From contig CALUFQ010000025.1 in the NCBI GenBank assembly GCA_944319925.1, positions 1-43,696 of the forward strand: DNA of 43,696 nt, read 5' to 3'. How positions within the stretch are numbered: position 1 is the first letter of the stretch; each line of letters begins with the position of its first letter. Below, piece after piece: positions 22,099 through 31,966 of this stretch. A program made the position numbers and the translations under genes. This DNA comes from an uncultured Paraprevotella sp. GTDB taxonomy: Bacteria; Bacteroidota; Bacteroidia; Bacteroidales; Bacteroidaceae. The notes under the pieces are model-generated. The model was not told where the DNA came from and ran no database searches. It was given only the letters and a program-made list of their open reading frames with translations.

Positions 22099-24735
22099 TT
22101 AAAGTTTGTAGCGCAGGCCAATCATAAACGTGCGTCCGCTCCACGACTCACGTTCCACCACATGGCCGTCTTCGCGCCGCGAAGTGACGTTCACTGTGTG
22201 GGCGCCTTTGTGGATGTAGCGGAGCAGCGGGGTGTCGATGAGGTTGGAAGCCTTGGCGAAGAGTGTCAGGCCGAACTTGAAGCCTTTCTCCAACGAAGCG
22301 TCAAGCTGGAAATAGCCTTTTTCCCAAATGTCATCGTCCTCCCAGGTAGAGATGTCAGCCAGGCGTTTTCCGGTGTAGGAGCCCAAGATTTGTCCTTCCC
22401 ACGCATGTTTTTTGCTTTTGAAGAGGAGAGAGAGGTTGGCCACGTGGGCGGCCTGTCCGAAGAGCGGGCGCGTCTGTTCCACCATGACCACGTCGTTGCC
22501 GTCCATCTTTTGTTTTTGGGTCGTGATGGACGAGTGTGTGTAGGTGTAGTTGGCCTTGATGCCGAACCAGTTGAAATATTTCATGATGTCCACCTCCACG
22601 CCGAAGTTGGTGGCCGTGCCGAAGTTCATTGGTTTGTAGGTCAGGTCTTGTCCTTCGGTCATCAGTCCGTATTCGATGGGGTTTTGGATGTTCTTGTAGA
22701 ACACGCCCACCATGAACTGTTCGCTGGTGCGGGGGAAGAACTCATAGCGCAAGTCCAGGTTGTCGGCCACGGTGTGTTTCAGGTCGGGGTTGCCTTCTTC
22801 GCTGTAGTCGTCTCCTACGAGGCTGTAGGGCACGATTTCGAAGAAACTCGGGCGGTTCACGGCGCGGTAGTAGGAGAAGCGCAGGTTGGCATTCTCGTGC
22901 ACGTTGTATTTCAGGTGTGCGCTCGGGAGCCAGTCCCAATATTTTTGCGAGCCTTCCGGGTCGGAGTTGTCTTCGGGGAACTTCAGCGTGTAGCCTTGGT
23001 CGGTGTGTTCCGCCCGCAATCCCACGTTGATTTCCCACAGCGGGCGTGTGTATTTCAGCATAAAGTAGGCCGCGCCGATACGCTCCGTGGCATCGTAGTT
23101 GAGCGGGTCGGCGATGTTGCCGTAGCGGCGGCGGGGAGTGAACTCGATGTCGTCGAAGTTCTCCCAGTCGTAGCCGGTTTCTGAATTGAACGTGTAGCTG
23201 TTGTAGAAGCTTTCGCGTTGCTTGTCGCGGTAGAGTCCGCCGACCTTGAAGTCCATGGCCTGCCCGCCGTCCATCTTCAGTTTATAGGACAGGTTGGCAT
23301 GGGCCGAGAGGTCGCGGTCTGAATTGTGTTCCCAGCGGCGTTCGGCACTGTTTTGGGAATATACGCGTCGGCCGTTGAACTCCATCTTCACCTGGTCGGG
23401 CGTTTCATTGTAGGCTTTCGAACCGTTGGCAGCCCAGTCCAGCACCAATGCCCCGTTTTCCAAGAATTTGTGCTCGCCCTTGAGGGTGGAGTTGAAGATG
23501 TACTGGTGATTCCATTTCAGGCGCACTTCGCGTTCCTTGTCATCGGCACCATCGCGCACTTCGCCTTCGCGCAAGTCCATGTAGCCGTTGTACCATGTCA
23601 GTTTGTTCGTCTCGTTAATGTGGTAGTCCAGTTTCAGGTGGGCGCCCGTGCGGGTCTGGCGTACGGAATAGTTGCGGTGCAAGGTGCCGTGTTGGGATTC
23701 ACCCGGTTTGTATTCGATGTCGCTCTCGCGCCCACGGTTGGTGTTTTGGAAGCTGGCAGCAAGCATGACGCCGAGATGGTCATTGAAGAAGCGGTCGCCG
23801 TAGGAAAGGCCTGCGGTAAGGTCGGGCAACGGCGTTTTCTCTGTGACACGCAGTGGTGCACGGTCAAAGTATTCGGCTTGCATGCGGCTGCCTGTTTGTG
23901 TGGTCCCAAGGCGTTCGTCGGGCGATTTCTTGTTGATTTTGTCCCAAGCGAAAGATTGGAAGTCGCGGTCGAAGTACATGCTGTTGTAGCCGGTGGAGAT
24001 GTTGGCCGTGAACTGGCGTTCCATGGGAGCGTCCTTCATGACGAGGTTCACGGCACCACCGATGCCGTCACCCTCCATGTCGGCAGTAAGGCTCTTGGTC
24101 ACTTCCAAGCGGTCGAGCATTTCACTTGGGAAGATGTCGAGCGGCACGAAGCGGTTCTTGTTGTCGGGGCTGGAAATCTTCACGCCATTTACCAACGTAT
24201 AATTATAGCGTTTATCCATGCCGCGCAGGATGGCATATTGCCCTTCACCACTGGAGTTGCGTTCCACAGTGACACCGCTCATGCGCTGGATGACGTTGGC
24301 CACAGTGATGTCCGGCGACAATTCGATGGCTTTCGCGCTCATTACGTTGACCACGCTCATGGCGTTCTTCTCGATGAGGCGCGCCCCGGCTTCGGTGCGC
24401 CCCGGATTGTGTGCCGTGACGGTCACGCCTTTCAGCTCGATTTCTTTCGCCACGAGGGGAATCTCAATGTTTTCGTTATCCGAACGCACTTGGATTTCAA
24501 AAGGCTGGTAGCCCATGTAAGTGCAAATGATGGTGAATGCGTTTTGTCCCACGGAGAGGTTGAAACTTCCGTCCAACCCGCTGACGACAGCTTTCGAGGG
24601 GTCTCCTTTCACTTGAATCCGTGCGCCTATGATTTCCTCGCCAGTCTGTGCGTCGCGGATTTTTCCTTTGATGACCTTACCTTCGGCTTGCAGAGTCAGC
24701 AAACCGCAGATAAGCAATGGCCAACATCTTTTCAT
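22099..24735 (-). CDS. TonB-dependent outer-membrane receptor with N-terminal carboxypeptidase-like domain
   Basis: 878 residues. A signal peptide is followed by a carboxypeptidase-regulatory-like domain (IKGKIRDAQTGEEIIGARIQVKG, about 22-100). The plug follows (NVIQRMSGVTVERNSSGEGQYAILRGM, then DGIGGAVNLVMKDAP), then a long 22-strand barrel ending in MIGLRYKL. Late NPDLKHTVADNLDLRYEFF is typical of this receptor class. It takes up a large or scarce ligand across the outer membrane using TonB energy. It heads an operon with the beta-helix lipoprotein (42 bases on) and the phosphoesterase. No SusD partner and no adjacent anti-sigma factor. Ligand unknown. Confidence 0.93.
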   Translation of the reverse strand: MKRCWPLLICGLLTLQAEGKVIKGKIRDAQTGEEIIGARIQVKGDPSKAVVSGLDGSFNLSVGQNAFTIICTYMGYQPFEIQVRSDNENIEIPLVAKEIELKGVTVTAHNPGRTEAGARLIEKNAMSVVNVMSAKAIELSPDITVANVIQRMSGVTVERNSSGEGQYAILRGMDKRYNYTLVNGVKISSPDNKNRFVPLDIFPSEMLDRLEVTKSLTADMEGDGIGGAVNLVMKDAPMERQFTANISTGYNSMYFDRDFQSFAWDKINKKSPDERLGTTQTGSRMQAEYFDRAPLRVTEKTPLPDLTAGLSYGDRFFNDHLGVMLAASFQNTNRGRESDIEYKPGESQHGTLHRNYSVRQTRTGAHLKLDYHINETNKLTWYNGYMDLREGEVRDGADDKEREVRLKWNHQYIFNSTLKGEHKFLENGALVLDWAANGSKAYNETPDQVKMEFNGRRVYSQNSAERRWEHNSDRDLSAHANLSYKLKMDGGQAMDFKVGGLYRDKQRESFYNSYTFNSETGYDWENFDDIEFTPRRRYGNIADPLNYDATERIGAAYFMLKYTRPLWEINVGLRAEHTDQGYTLKFPEDNSDPEGSQKYWDWLPSAHLKYNVHENANLRFSYYRAVNRPSFFEIVPYSLVGDDYSEEGNPDLKHTVADNLDLRYEFFPRTSEQFMVGVFYKNIQNPIEYGLMTEGQDLTYKPMNFGTATNFGVEVDIMKYFNWFGIKANYTYTHSSITTQKQKMDGNDVVMVEQTRPLFGQAAHVANLSLLFKSKKHAWEGQILGSYTGKRLADISTWEDDDIWEKGYFQLDASLEKGFKFGLTLFAKASNLIDTPLLRYIHKGAHTVNVTSRREDGHVVERESWSGRTFMIGLRYKL

Positions 24736-24766
24736 AAACCTTTATACCTTGTTCTGAATTTTGCTG

Positions 24767-24774
24767 CAAAGGTA
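24767..24774 (-). promoter_or_regulatory. Putative -7 box of the TonB receptor operon
   Basis: Minus-strand TACCTTTG matches TAnnTTTG and lies 32 bases before the start codon. ATGC stands 19 bases further upstream, one base from TTGC. Confidence 0.55.
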
Positions 24775-24962
24775 CGGTGGACGTGTTACGCTGGCATTAC
24801 GCAGGAATGAAAAAGCAATGAATTTTGTTAAAATACCGTTTGAAAGGCCGGAAACAAACTCAAAAGAGACCTGACATATCACCTTATTGGAAAATTTAAA
24901 CAGGCTCTTAATGTTATGGCACGGAAGAATGAACCTCAAGCGTGGAAACGGAAAAGAAAGGA

Positions 24963-24989
24963 GGAAGCCGGATGGTCAGGCCAGCTTCC
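24963..24989 (-). terminator. Terminator downstream of the GH30 gene
   Basis: Read on the minus strand: GGAAGCTGG, 9-base loop, CCGGCTTCC (one G-T pair), then a T/C-rich run. It lies 34 bases after the GH30 stop codon. Confidence 0.6.
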
Positions 24990-25022
24990 CCCTATACCTA
25001 TTATATATAGGATGTCAAGTCG

Positions 25023-28000
25023 TCATTTGACTTGCACCTTGCGTACTTCCTTCCCGCATTTCACCAGATAAATGCCTGGCGCCAACCCTTTTGTACGGTT
25101 GACGGCCATGCCGGAAAGGTTATACACGTTGTAGGGCGCGTCGGCATACACTTGGATGCAGCCTTTCCCGCCGATGACGCGCAATGTGCCTTGAGTAGAT
25201 AAGGTTGTTTCCATTCCGGTTGTTTTATCAGAGACGTAGAACAGGCGGAAGTCGTCGGCGGAGAACCATGTGCCGGTCCATTCTTTGCCTGTCACGAAGC
25301 TGTCGTTGGTGAAGCCGATGTCCAGGCGGTTGTCCGTCACCACGATGTCCGTGATTTCGATGGTCTGCCAACCAAATCCCTTGCCGCCATTGGCGTTCTT
25401 CTCTGCCGAACCCGCAGCTGCGTTTTCCCAAATGGGGCCGGCATCGTTGCCTTCCACACCATATTTGGTGATTTCCTTTTTCAAATCCTGCGTGGCCGTG
25501 CGGGCGGTGATGAAAGCGCCCTCGCCGCTCGTGCGGGCGGCGCATTGCAAGGTATAAGTCCCATTGGGAATGCCCGTCACGGTCTGGCGACCGGTGTAGT
25601 AGAGCGTGATCAGGATGCCACGGTCGGTGCGGGTGTTGCAATAGGAATCGAAGTAGTGGTTGCCCGTGTTGCCGCTATAATGCTGTCTGGTCTTCACCTT
25701 GCCGTCGCCATTGGTCACGTTCAGTTCCCATCCCAGCGGGTCGCCGTTCGCACCGAAGGTTTCCAGGTCGGGCGAAAGGATGGCGAAGGTATAATCAGAG
25801 TTGTCGCCCGGCAGCTGCGTCTTGCGCACGAGAAGCATTGCTTCGTCCAGCTCGCGGGTGAGGTCGGCGAATGCCGTCTCATCGGCCACCTGCGGGAGCA
25901 ACGTGATTTGCCGGTCGATGATTTGCTGCAATGCAGCCCGTTCTTCCTGCGCATAATCTTCATTTATGGCATACGTTGCCGCTTCGTCCAGTAACTTGAA
26001 ATAGTCCAAGGAAGCCTGGAGCAGCGCGGTGCATTGACACACGGTTTCTGCCGTGGCTTCCGTGCCGTTGATTTGTCCGTCTTGTGTTGTCAGGAAGTCT
26101 TGTAGTCCTTTTTGGGCTTTTTCCGATGCCAAGGATGCTTGCAGGGTTGTTGCCTTTGTGAGCTCTTGGTCGTATGCCGTCATGGCCGCGTTGGAGGCTG
26201 CCACGTCCGACAGGGCCGTTTCCAGCGCGGAAAGGGCGGTTTTCAACTGTTGCAGGCTTGCCGCGCCATCGTCGGCCACCGCCTGTGCTTCGTCCGTGGC
26301 AGCCATCAGACGCGTCTTGTCGGCCATCAGTTGCGCACCTGCCAGTGCCGCGCCAGCATCCGAAATTCTCTCGGACAAAATCTGGCGTACCTGGGAGGTT
26401 TCTTCCGCGCTCGCTTCCTCGCCGAAATAGGACAGCTTGAAGTTCGTGACGCAGAACCAGCCCTTGGTGCCGCCGCCCGAAGTTGAGGCGTATCCGATGC
26501 GCAACGTGCCGTCCTCGCCCACATATATTTTTTCAGTGGTCTGTTCTTCCCAACCATTCGCACTCCAATCGCCAATGACCTTCACAGGCGAGACGGCAGT
26601 CACTCCGCCGCTGGTGGCGTAGGCATGCTGGTCGTTGATTTCACCATTGCCACACAACGATTGGCAACTCATCTGATACCAGCCCGGCAACAAGCCTTCG
26701 AGGTCTTGATACAAATCCATCGAAGTGAAGTTGTCCGACCAATTGTTGTAGCAAGCCGTGCCGAAATTGGTCCATGCCTTGCAGTCACCGCTCACCATGA
26801 CGTTGGCCTGCGTCCAGCCGTTATCCCAGTCCTTGAGGTCGGCGTTTTGGATGAAGGCGGTGAAGTCGGCGGGATTCTCGTTTGTGGCGCCCGCAGATTG
26901 GAGATACGTGCGGATGGCTTCGTCCAACGCGGTTGCGGCCTGCGTCAGTTGCTCGTTGCCGGCTTCGGCGTTTTGCAGTACATTATAGGCTTCTTCCATG
27001 GCTTTTGTGTACGTCTCCTTTCCGGAAAATTCAGTGGCAGACAGTTTCTGTGCGCGGTCGTAGCTGGCCTGCAACAATGCGCGTCCGTCGGCCACGCCTC
27101 CGGCCTGTGCCGTGTGGATGGCGGTTTTCAACCCGGCGATGGCTGCGGCAATTTGCGTCTCATCCTCGCTGCCGGCCAAAGACTGCCCGGTTTCCACGGC
27201 ATCGGCCAGCTGTTGTTTGGTCTGTTCGTCCAGCGCAGAAGTGTCCACGGCCTTGGCTTCGTCCACCAGGAAAGCCAGTTGTGCGCCTGCTTCGCCAAAC
27301 ACATAACTGCTGAAAGAGTTGGCGGGCAATGTCGTGCTCAGATACTTGCCGTCAATTGACATGGTGATTTTGCGCGGCGCATCGCCACGGTTGCCGGCTA
27401 CCACGATGATGGCACCTTCCGGTGTGCGGGCGGCCAACACCTCGGCATCGGTGTCCGTGGCGGTCGAAGAACCTTTCAGGATGGCCGAACCCGGGGCTAT
27501 GAAGTGGCTGTAGTGCTTGAAGGCATAGTATTCGGGAGTATAGGTGGCCGTGCGTGTAGCCGAGTTGACGTGTACCAAGGAGTTCTGCTTCCAGTCCCAC
27601 GTGCTGGCACCATCGTCTTTCAGCACGGCATTCCAATAGGTGTATTTTTCGCATCCGCCGCCCACATATTGGTTAATGAGATAGAACGTCCATTCGCCCG
27701 CATTCCAGTCGAACGTGCCGCTGCCGCATTCGCTTTCGGTCTGTTGGAGCGTCATGTTGGGATAGCGGTAAGCCAGTTCGGCCAGCATGGGGCGGCCTTC
27801 CCATTGCAGGCCGATGCCCTTGAAGTGTTCCTGCACACCCGGGTGTTGCAGGATGGTTTCGAACACGTCCATGCTTCCTGTGTTCATCGTGCCCACGATA
27901 AGTTCCACCTCGGGTTTGTGTTCGGCAAAGTAAGGGCCGAGGTAGTCGCCCAGGAACGTGGCTGTGGCCTGTGCCGTCCACGAGCAGGCGGGATAAATCT

Positions 28001-28724
28001 TCTGGCTGTAAGCCTCGTTTTGGTACATCAGCGTCGTGATGGGAATGTTTTCTTCCTTGTATGCATCGATGAATTTGTCGAAGTAGAGGCAGTAGGCATT
28101 CAGGTAATCGGGTTCCATGATGAACTGGTCGCTGAAATAGACGGGATAGGTTTCCGTGCTGCCCGGCCCGATGGTGTTGGCGTAGTTCTTGTTTTTCTTC
28201 ATCCACGCGGGCGGACTCCATGGCGAAGCCCAGAACGTCATGTCGGGATTGTACTGTTGCGCGAACTTGATGTAGGGGATAAGGGCTTGTTTGTCGCGCT
28301 CGATGGTGAAGTGTTCCATCTCGAAGTCCGGCTCGTTGTTCGGTGTCTCGTCGCAACTGTACCAGTCGCGGCCATAGTCACTGGCACCGACAGGAATGCG
28401 CCCGATGGTGAAGCGTAGGTCGCCGTCGGGGGCGAACATGCGCCTCATCACTTGTTGCTGCACGTCTTCGGGCAACAGCATGAGGGCGTCATAGCCCACT
28501 TCGTTGAAGCAAGTGCCCCAGCCTTTAAAAGTTTGTTTCACTTCATCGGAATTCAGAACGATTTCAGGAGTCCCGATGACTTGGTCCTGCAACTCGGCTT
28601 CTTCGAGTTGCCACATGTTCCCCTCGGTGGAGCGGAACAACAATCCTTCCGTCGTCTGTGCCTGGAGCAGGGACGCGGAGAACAACAAACCGCAGCAGGC
28701 GGTTCGGAATAATGGAAATTTCAT
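25023..28724 (-). CDS. Large modular GH30 glycoside hydrolase
   Basis: 1233 residues with a signal peptide. Residues about 45-490 are a GH30 catalytic region: FKGWGTCFNEVG, RFTIGRIPVGASDYGRDWYS and FWASPWSPPAWMKKN. The acid/base is Glu237 in MYQNEAYS. The nucleophile is Glu330 or Glu332 in QQTESECG. Two Ala-rich helical linkers follow (about 505-625 and 790-960; FIVAR-like), each with a beta-sandwich module after it that may bind carbohydrate. The end (GIYLVKCGKEVRKVQVK) resembles a C-terminal sorting/secretion domain. It lies 100 bases after xylA on the same strand, so it may act on xylan or another beta-linked polymer; GH30 covers glucosidases and xylanases, and the subfamily is not decided. 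Confidence 0.85.
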   Translation of the reverse strand: MKFPLFRTACCGLLFSASLLQAQTTEGLLFRSTEGNMWQLEEAELQDQVIGTPEIVLNSDEVKQTFKGWGTCFNEVGYDALMLLPEDVQQQVMRRMFAPDGDLRFTIGRIPVGASDYGRDWYSCDETPNNEPDFEMEHFTIERDKQALIPYIKFAQQYNPDMTFWASPWSPPAWMKKNKNYANTIGPGSTETYPVYFSDQFIMEPDYLNAYCLYFDKFIDAYKEENIPITTLMYQNEAYSQKIYPACSWTAQATATFLGDYLGPYFAEHKPEVELIVGTMNTGSMDVFETILQHPGVQEHFKGIGLQWEGRPMLAELAYRYPNMTLQQTESECGSGTFDWNAGEWTFYLINQYVGGGCEKYTYWNAVLKDDGASTWDWKQNSLVHVNSATRTATYTPEYYAFKHYSHFIAPGSAILKGSSTATDTDAEVLAARTPEGAIIVVAGNRGDAPRKITMSIDGKYLSTTLPANSFSSYVFGEAGAQLAFLVDEAKAVDTSALDEQTKQQLADAVETGQSLAGSEDETQIAAAIAGLKTAIHTAQAGGVADGRALLQASYDRAQKLSATEFSGKETYTKAMEEAYNVLQNAEAGNEQLTQAATALDEAIRTYLQSAGATNENPADFTAFIQNADLKDWDNGWTQANVMVSGDCKAWTNFGTACYNNWSDNFTSMDLYQDLEGLLPGWYQMSCQSLCGNGEINDQHAYATSGGVTAVSPVKVIGDWSANGWEEQTTEKIYVGEDGTLRIGYASTSGGGTKGWFCVTNFKLSYFGEEASAEETSQVRQILSERISDAGAALAGAQLMADKTRLMAATDEAQAVADDGAASLQQLKTALSALETALSDVAASNAAMTAYDQELTKATTLQASLASEKAQKGLQDFLTTQDGQINGTEATAETVCQCTALLQASLDYFKLLDEAATYAINEDYAQEERAALQQIIDRQITLLPQVADETAFADLTRELDEAMLLVRKTQLPGDNSDYTFAILSPDLETFGANGDPLGWELNVTNGDGKVKTRQHYSGNTGNHYFDSYCNTRTDRGILITLYYTGRQTVTGIPNGTYTLQCAARTSGEGAFITARTATQDLKKEITKYGVEGNDAGPIWENAAAGSAEKNANGGKGFGWQTIEITDIVVTDNRLDIGFTNDSFVTGKEWTGTWFSADDFRLFYVSDKTTGMETTLSTQGTLRVIGGKGCIQVYADAPYNVYNLSGMAVNRTKGLAPGIYLVKCGKEVRKVQVK

Positions 28725-28768
28725 TAATTGTGGTATTAGGTTAATAAATTGATGATGGAAAGAAGGGG

Positions 28769-28799
28769 CGGGCTGCCCGTATGGTTTCCGGACACCCCG
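28769..28799 (-). terminator. Imperfect hairpin between xylA and the GH30 gene
   Basis: Minus strand GGGGTGTCCGG / CCGGGCAGCCC type 11-bp stem with two mismatches, followed by a C/T-rich stretch. It may be a partial terminator or attenuator. Confidence 0.35.
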
Positions 28800-28824
28800 A
28801 CCCTGTTTGGGTTATGTTATTGGC

Positions 28825-30141
28825 TTAGCAATACATGTTCACGATGGCTTCGTAGAGTTCCTGCTTGCCGCTGGTCTGTGCGGGTTCGCCTTGCGTCTTG
28901 GCGTAAGCCACAACGTCTTCCAAAGACAGCTTGCCTTCTTCGAATTCCTTGCCCTTGCCGCTGTCGAACGTAGCGTAGCGGTCGGCCACCATCTGCTTGA
29001 TGGGAGACTTCTCCAACAGTTCGGCTGCATTCTCCAATGCACGTGCCATGGCATCCATGCCGGCGATGTGGGCGATGAAGATGTCTTCCAGGTCGGTGGA
29101 GTTGCGGCGCGTCTTGGCGTCGAAGTTCGTACCGCCGTTGCCGAATCCGCCGTTGCGGATGATTTGCATCATGGCCTGGATGAGTTCATAGTTGTCGATG
29201 GGGAACTGGTCGGTGTCCCAGCCGTTCTGGTAGTCACCACGGTTGGCGTCGATGGAACCCAACATGCCGGCATCTACGGCGCAAGCCAGTTCGTGTTCGA
29301 ACGTGTGGCCGGCCAAAGTGGCGTGGTTCACTTCGATGTTTACCTTGAAGTCCTTGTCCAAACCATGTGCGCGGAGGAAGCCGATAACGGTCTCGGTGTC
29401 CACGTCGTACTGGTGCTTCGTCGGTTCCATGGGTTTCGGTTCGATGAGGAACGTGCCAGTGAAGCCTTTGCTGCGGGCATAGTCGCGGGCAGCCTTCAGC
29501 ATCTGTGCGAGGTGTTCTTTTTCGCGCTTCATGTCGGTGTTGAGCAGGCTCATGTAGCCTTCGCGTCCGCCCCAGAACACGTAGTTCGTACCGCCCAGTT
29601 CGATGGTAGCGTCGATGGCGTTCTTGATTTGCACGGCTGCGCGGGCTACAACGTTGAAGTCCGGGTTGGTAGCCGCACCGTTCATGTAACGCTTGTGGCC
29701 GAACACGTTGGCCGTGCCCCACAGGTTCTTGATGCCAGTTTCCTGCATCTTCTCCTTGAGGTAAGCCACGATGGCCTTCATGTTGGCTTCGTATTCTTCG
29801 ATGGAGTTGCCTTCGGAAACGAGGTCCACGTCGTGGAAGCAGAAGTATTCGATGCCCAGCTTCTGCATGATTTCGAAACCGGCGTCAGCTTTTTGCTTGG
29901 CGATGGTTACAGCGTCAGTGCCTTCGTTCCAAGGGAAAGTCTTGGTGCCGCCGCCGAACTGGTCTGTGCCGTCTGCGCAGAGGGTGTGCCACCATGCCAT
30001 GGCGAACTTCAACCAATCCTTCATCTTCTTGCCCATGATGACCTTTTCGGCATCATAATAGTGGTAAGCCAACGGGTTCTTGCTTTCTTTTCCTTCGAAC
30101 TTGATTTTCCCAATGTTAGGGAAATACTCTTTTTGTGCCAT
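28825..30141 (-). CDS. xylA: Xylose isomerase
   Basis: 438 residues; interconverts D-xylose and D-xylulose. Recognisable family segments include [41 protein letters not shown] (active-site His and Asp), [33 protein letters not shown] (metal-binding Glu) and [18 protein letters not shown]. Length matches the long (type II) isomerases. It starts 65 bases after xylB and is probably cotranscribed from the promoter above xylB. It is followed by the GH30 gene. Cytoplasmic, tetrameric in the family. Confidence 0.97.
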   Translation of the reverse strand: MAQKEYFPNIGKIKFEGKESKNPLAYHYYDAEKVIMGKKMKDWLKFAMAWWHTLCADGTDQFGGGTKTFPWNEGTDAVTIAKQKADAGFEIMQKLGIEYFCFHDVDLVSEGNSIEEYEANMKAIVAYLKEKMQETGIKNLWGTANVFGHKRYMNGAATNPDFNVVARAAVQIKNAIDATIELGGTNYVFWGGREGYMSLLNTDMKREKEHLAQMLKAARDYARSKGFTGTFLIEPKPMEPTKHQYDVDTETVIGFLRAHGLDKDFKVNIEVNHATLAGHTFEHELACAVDAGMLGSIDANRGDYQNGWDTDQFPIDNYELIQAMMQIIRNGGFGNGGTNFDAKTRRNSTDLEDIFIAHIAGMDAMARALENAAELLEKSPIKQMVADRYATFDSGKGKEFEEGKLSLEDVVAYAKTQGEPAQTSGKQELYEAIVNMYC

Positions 30142-30206
30142 AATATTTGTTTTTTTAAAAGGTTGATAAATAAATTATGTTAGGCATTTGTTTGAATGCT
30201 TTCGGA

Positions 30207-31757
30207 TTAATGGATTTGGGCGATGCCTTCAAGGGCTTTTGCCCAACGGCGGTAGGCTTCTTCATATTGGTCGCGCTTCTGCAGGTCGGGTTCGATGACC
30301 TTCAGTTTTTCGAGCGTGGAGAATGCCTCGCGGTTGTCCTTGTAGATGCCCGCGCCGATGCCCGCACCTTTGGCTGCACCTACGGAACCGTCTGTTTCAT
30401 ACAGTTCGATGACGGCACCCGTCACGCCGGCCAGCGTGTCGCGGAAGATGGGACTGAGGAACATGTTTGCCCGCCCGGCATGTATCTTGTTCACTTCCAT
30501 GCCCATGCCTTTCATGATGTCGATGCCATATTTGAAAGAGAACACGATGCCTTCCTGTGCGGCCCGCACGAGATGGTTGCGGTTGTGGATGTTGAAACTG
30601 ATGCCTTCGATGGCGCAACCCGTTTCTTTGTTTTGCATCACACGCTCCGCGCCGTTTCCGAAAGGAATGATGCTGAGGCCTTCGCTGCCGATGGGCACAC
30701 TGTCGGCCATACGGTTCATCTCTTCATACGAGCAACCTTCGGGCACCACGTTGCGGCGGATCCACGAGTTGAGGATGCCCGTGCCATTGATGCAGAGCAA
30801 CACGCCGAGACGCGTCTGTTCGGTGGCGGGGAAAGCGGGAAGCGAGGCCTGGCCGGCCGTATGGTTGACGTGCGCAAAGGTATTCACGCGCGAGAGCGGG
30901 TCGTAGTTCACCGTGCCGTTCACGCCATAGACCACGCCCGACGTGCCAGCCGTAGAAGCGATTTCGCCCGGCTCGAACACGTTCAGCGACAGTGCGTTGT
31001 TCGGCTGGTCACCACCACGATAAGTCACTGGGATACCTGCCTTGATGCCAAGTTCCTCGGCCACGGCTGCCGTCACCCGGCCTTGTTCGCAGAACGTGGG
31101 ACGGATTTCCGGAATCAAGTCCATGCTGAAACCGAAGTAATCCATCAGTTCACGGCACACGCAGTTGTTTTTGAAATCCCAAAACATGCCTTCCGACAGT
31201 CCGGAAACGGTCGTGCAGGCCGTGCCCGTAAGCCGCATGGCGATGTAGTCGCCCGGGAGCATGATTTTGTCGATTTTTTCATATACTTCCGGTTCGTTTT
31301 CCTTCACCCACGCCAGTTTGCTGGCCGTGAAGTTGCCGGGAGAGTTCAGCAGGTGACCCAGGCAGAAGTCCGCACCGAGTGCTTCCATTGCCTTGTTGCC
31401 ATAAGGCACGGCACGCGAGTCGCACCAAATGATGGCAGGGCGGAGCACTTTGCCTTCGCTGTCCACGCACACCAAGCCGTGCATTTGGTAACTGATACCG
31501 ATGGCGGCCAGCCCTTCCCTGAGGGTTTCCTGGCTGCAACCGGCATGTTCCGCTGCTGTGGCGATGGCTTCCGCCGTGGCGTTTTTCAGGTATTCCCACC
31601 ATGCATTCGGGTCTTGTTCCGCCCATCCGGCCTTCACACTGAGGATGGGAGCTTCCTGTTTTGGGAAGAAGGCGTTGCTCAACGTTTTCCCGCTTTGCGC
31701 GTCAACCACGCAAGCCTTAACGGAAGAGCTGCCAATGTCATATCCTATCAGATACAT
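30207..31757 (-). CDS. xylB: Xylulokinase (FGGY family)
   Basis: 516 residues; phosphorylates D-xylulose to xylulose 5-phosphate for the pentose phosphate pathway. The N-terminus YLIGYDIGSSSVKACVVDA holds the phosphate-binding loop. Later segments include MHGLVCVDSEGKVLRPAIIWCDSR, GLSEGMFWDFKNN, TYRGGDQPNNALSLNV and STAGTSGVVYGV. The C-terminal GGxxxS-type region reads HAGRANMFLSPIF. First gene of the xylBA set. It is divergent from a Crp/Fnr-type regulator, with an FNR-like palindrome between them. Confidence 0.95.
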   Translation of the reverse strand: MYLIGYDIGSSSVKACVVDAQSGKTLSNAFFPKQEAPILSVKAGWAEQDPNAWWEYLKNATAEAIATAAEHAGCSQETLREGLAAIGISYQMHGLVCVDSEGKVLRPAIIWCDSRAVPYGNKAMEALGADFCLGHLLNSPGNFTASKLAWVKENEPEVYEKIDKIMLPGDYIAMRLTGTACTTVSGLSEGMFWDFKNNCVCRELMDYFGFSMDLIPEIRPTFCEQGRVTAAVAEELGIKAGIPVTYRGGDQPNNALSLNVFEPGEIASTAGTSGVVYGVNGTVNYDPLSRVNTFAHVNHTAGQASLPAFPATEQTRLGVLLCINGTGILNSWIRRNVVPEGCSYEEMNRMADSVPIGSEGLSIIPFGNGAERVMQNKETGCAIEGISFNIHNRNHLVRAAQEGIVFSFKYGIDIMKGMGMEVNKIHAGRANMFLSPIFRDTLAGVTGAVIELYETDGSVGAAKGAGIGAGIYKDNREAFSTLEKLKVIEPDLQKRDQYEEAYRRWAKALEGIAQIH

Positions 31758-31797
31758 ACGCTTAAATGTGTTTTTAATAATACTGTGATGTTGACTG

Positions 31798-31805
31798 CAA
31801 AATTA
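31798..31805 (-). promoter_or_regulatory. Putative -7 box of xylBA
   Basis: Minus-strand TAATTTTG matches TAnnTTTG; no -33 element is seen, consistent with an activator-dependent promoter. Confidence 0.5.
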
Positions 31806-31874
31806 GAAGAAGTTTGGAGAAAAAAAAGATTTTGGGTGGTAAAAAGTGCACGTTTTTGGGGGAAATGTGCCTTT

Positions 31875-31892
31875 TTCTGATTTATATCAGAA
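31875..31892. promoter_or_regulatory. FNR/CRP-like 18-bp palindrome
   Basis: TTCTGAT-TTAT-ATCAGAA is a perfect 7-bp dyad with a 4-base centre, the geometry of FNR boxes (TTGAT-N4-ATCAA). It lies between xylB and the Crp/Fnr-family gene, roughly 63 bp upstream of the probable start of the latter and 90 bp upstream of that of xylB. Confidence 0.65.
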
Positions 31893-31966
31893 TTATGTCT
31901 GTCGTTCATGCCGGGTTTTAAGATATTTTCATTATCTTCGTCACCGGATGACAAAGAAGGAAACGC

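Noticed and set aside
20455-23184. 909-codon plus-strand open frame
   Set aside because: It lies antisense across the beta-helix lipoprotein and TonB receptor genes, is rich in Val/His/Ala/Arg, and has no domain.
25023-28724. Reading the long helical stretches of the GH30 protein as separate genes or a fusion artefact
   Set aside because: One uninterrupted frame with alternating helical linkers and beta modules is usual for large Bacteroidetes glycanases.
30177-31880. 567-codon plus-strand open frame opposite xylB
   Set aside because: Antisense shadow of a well-supported xylulokinase gene.
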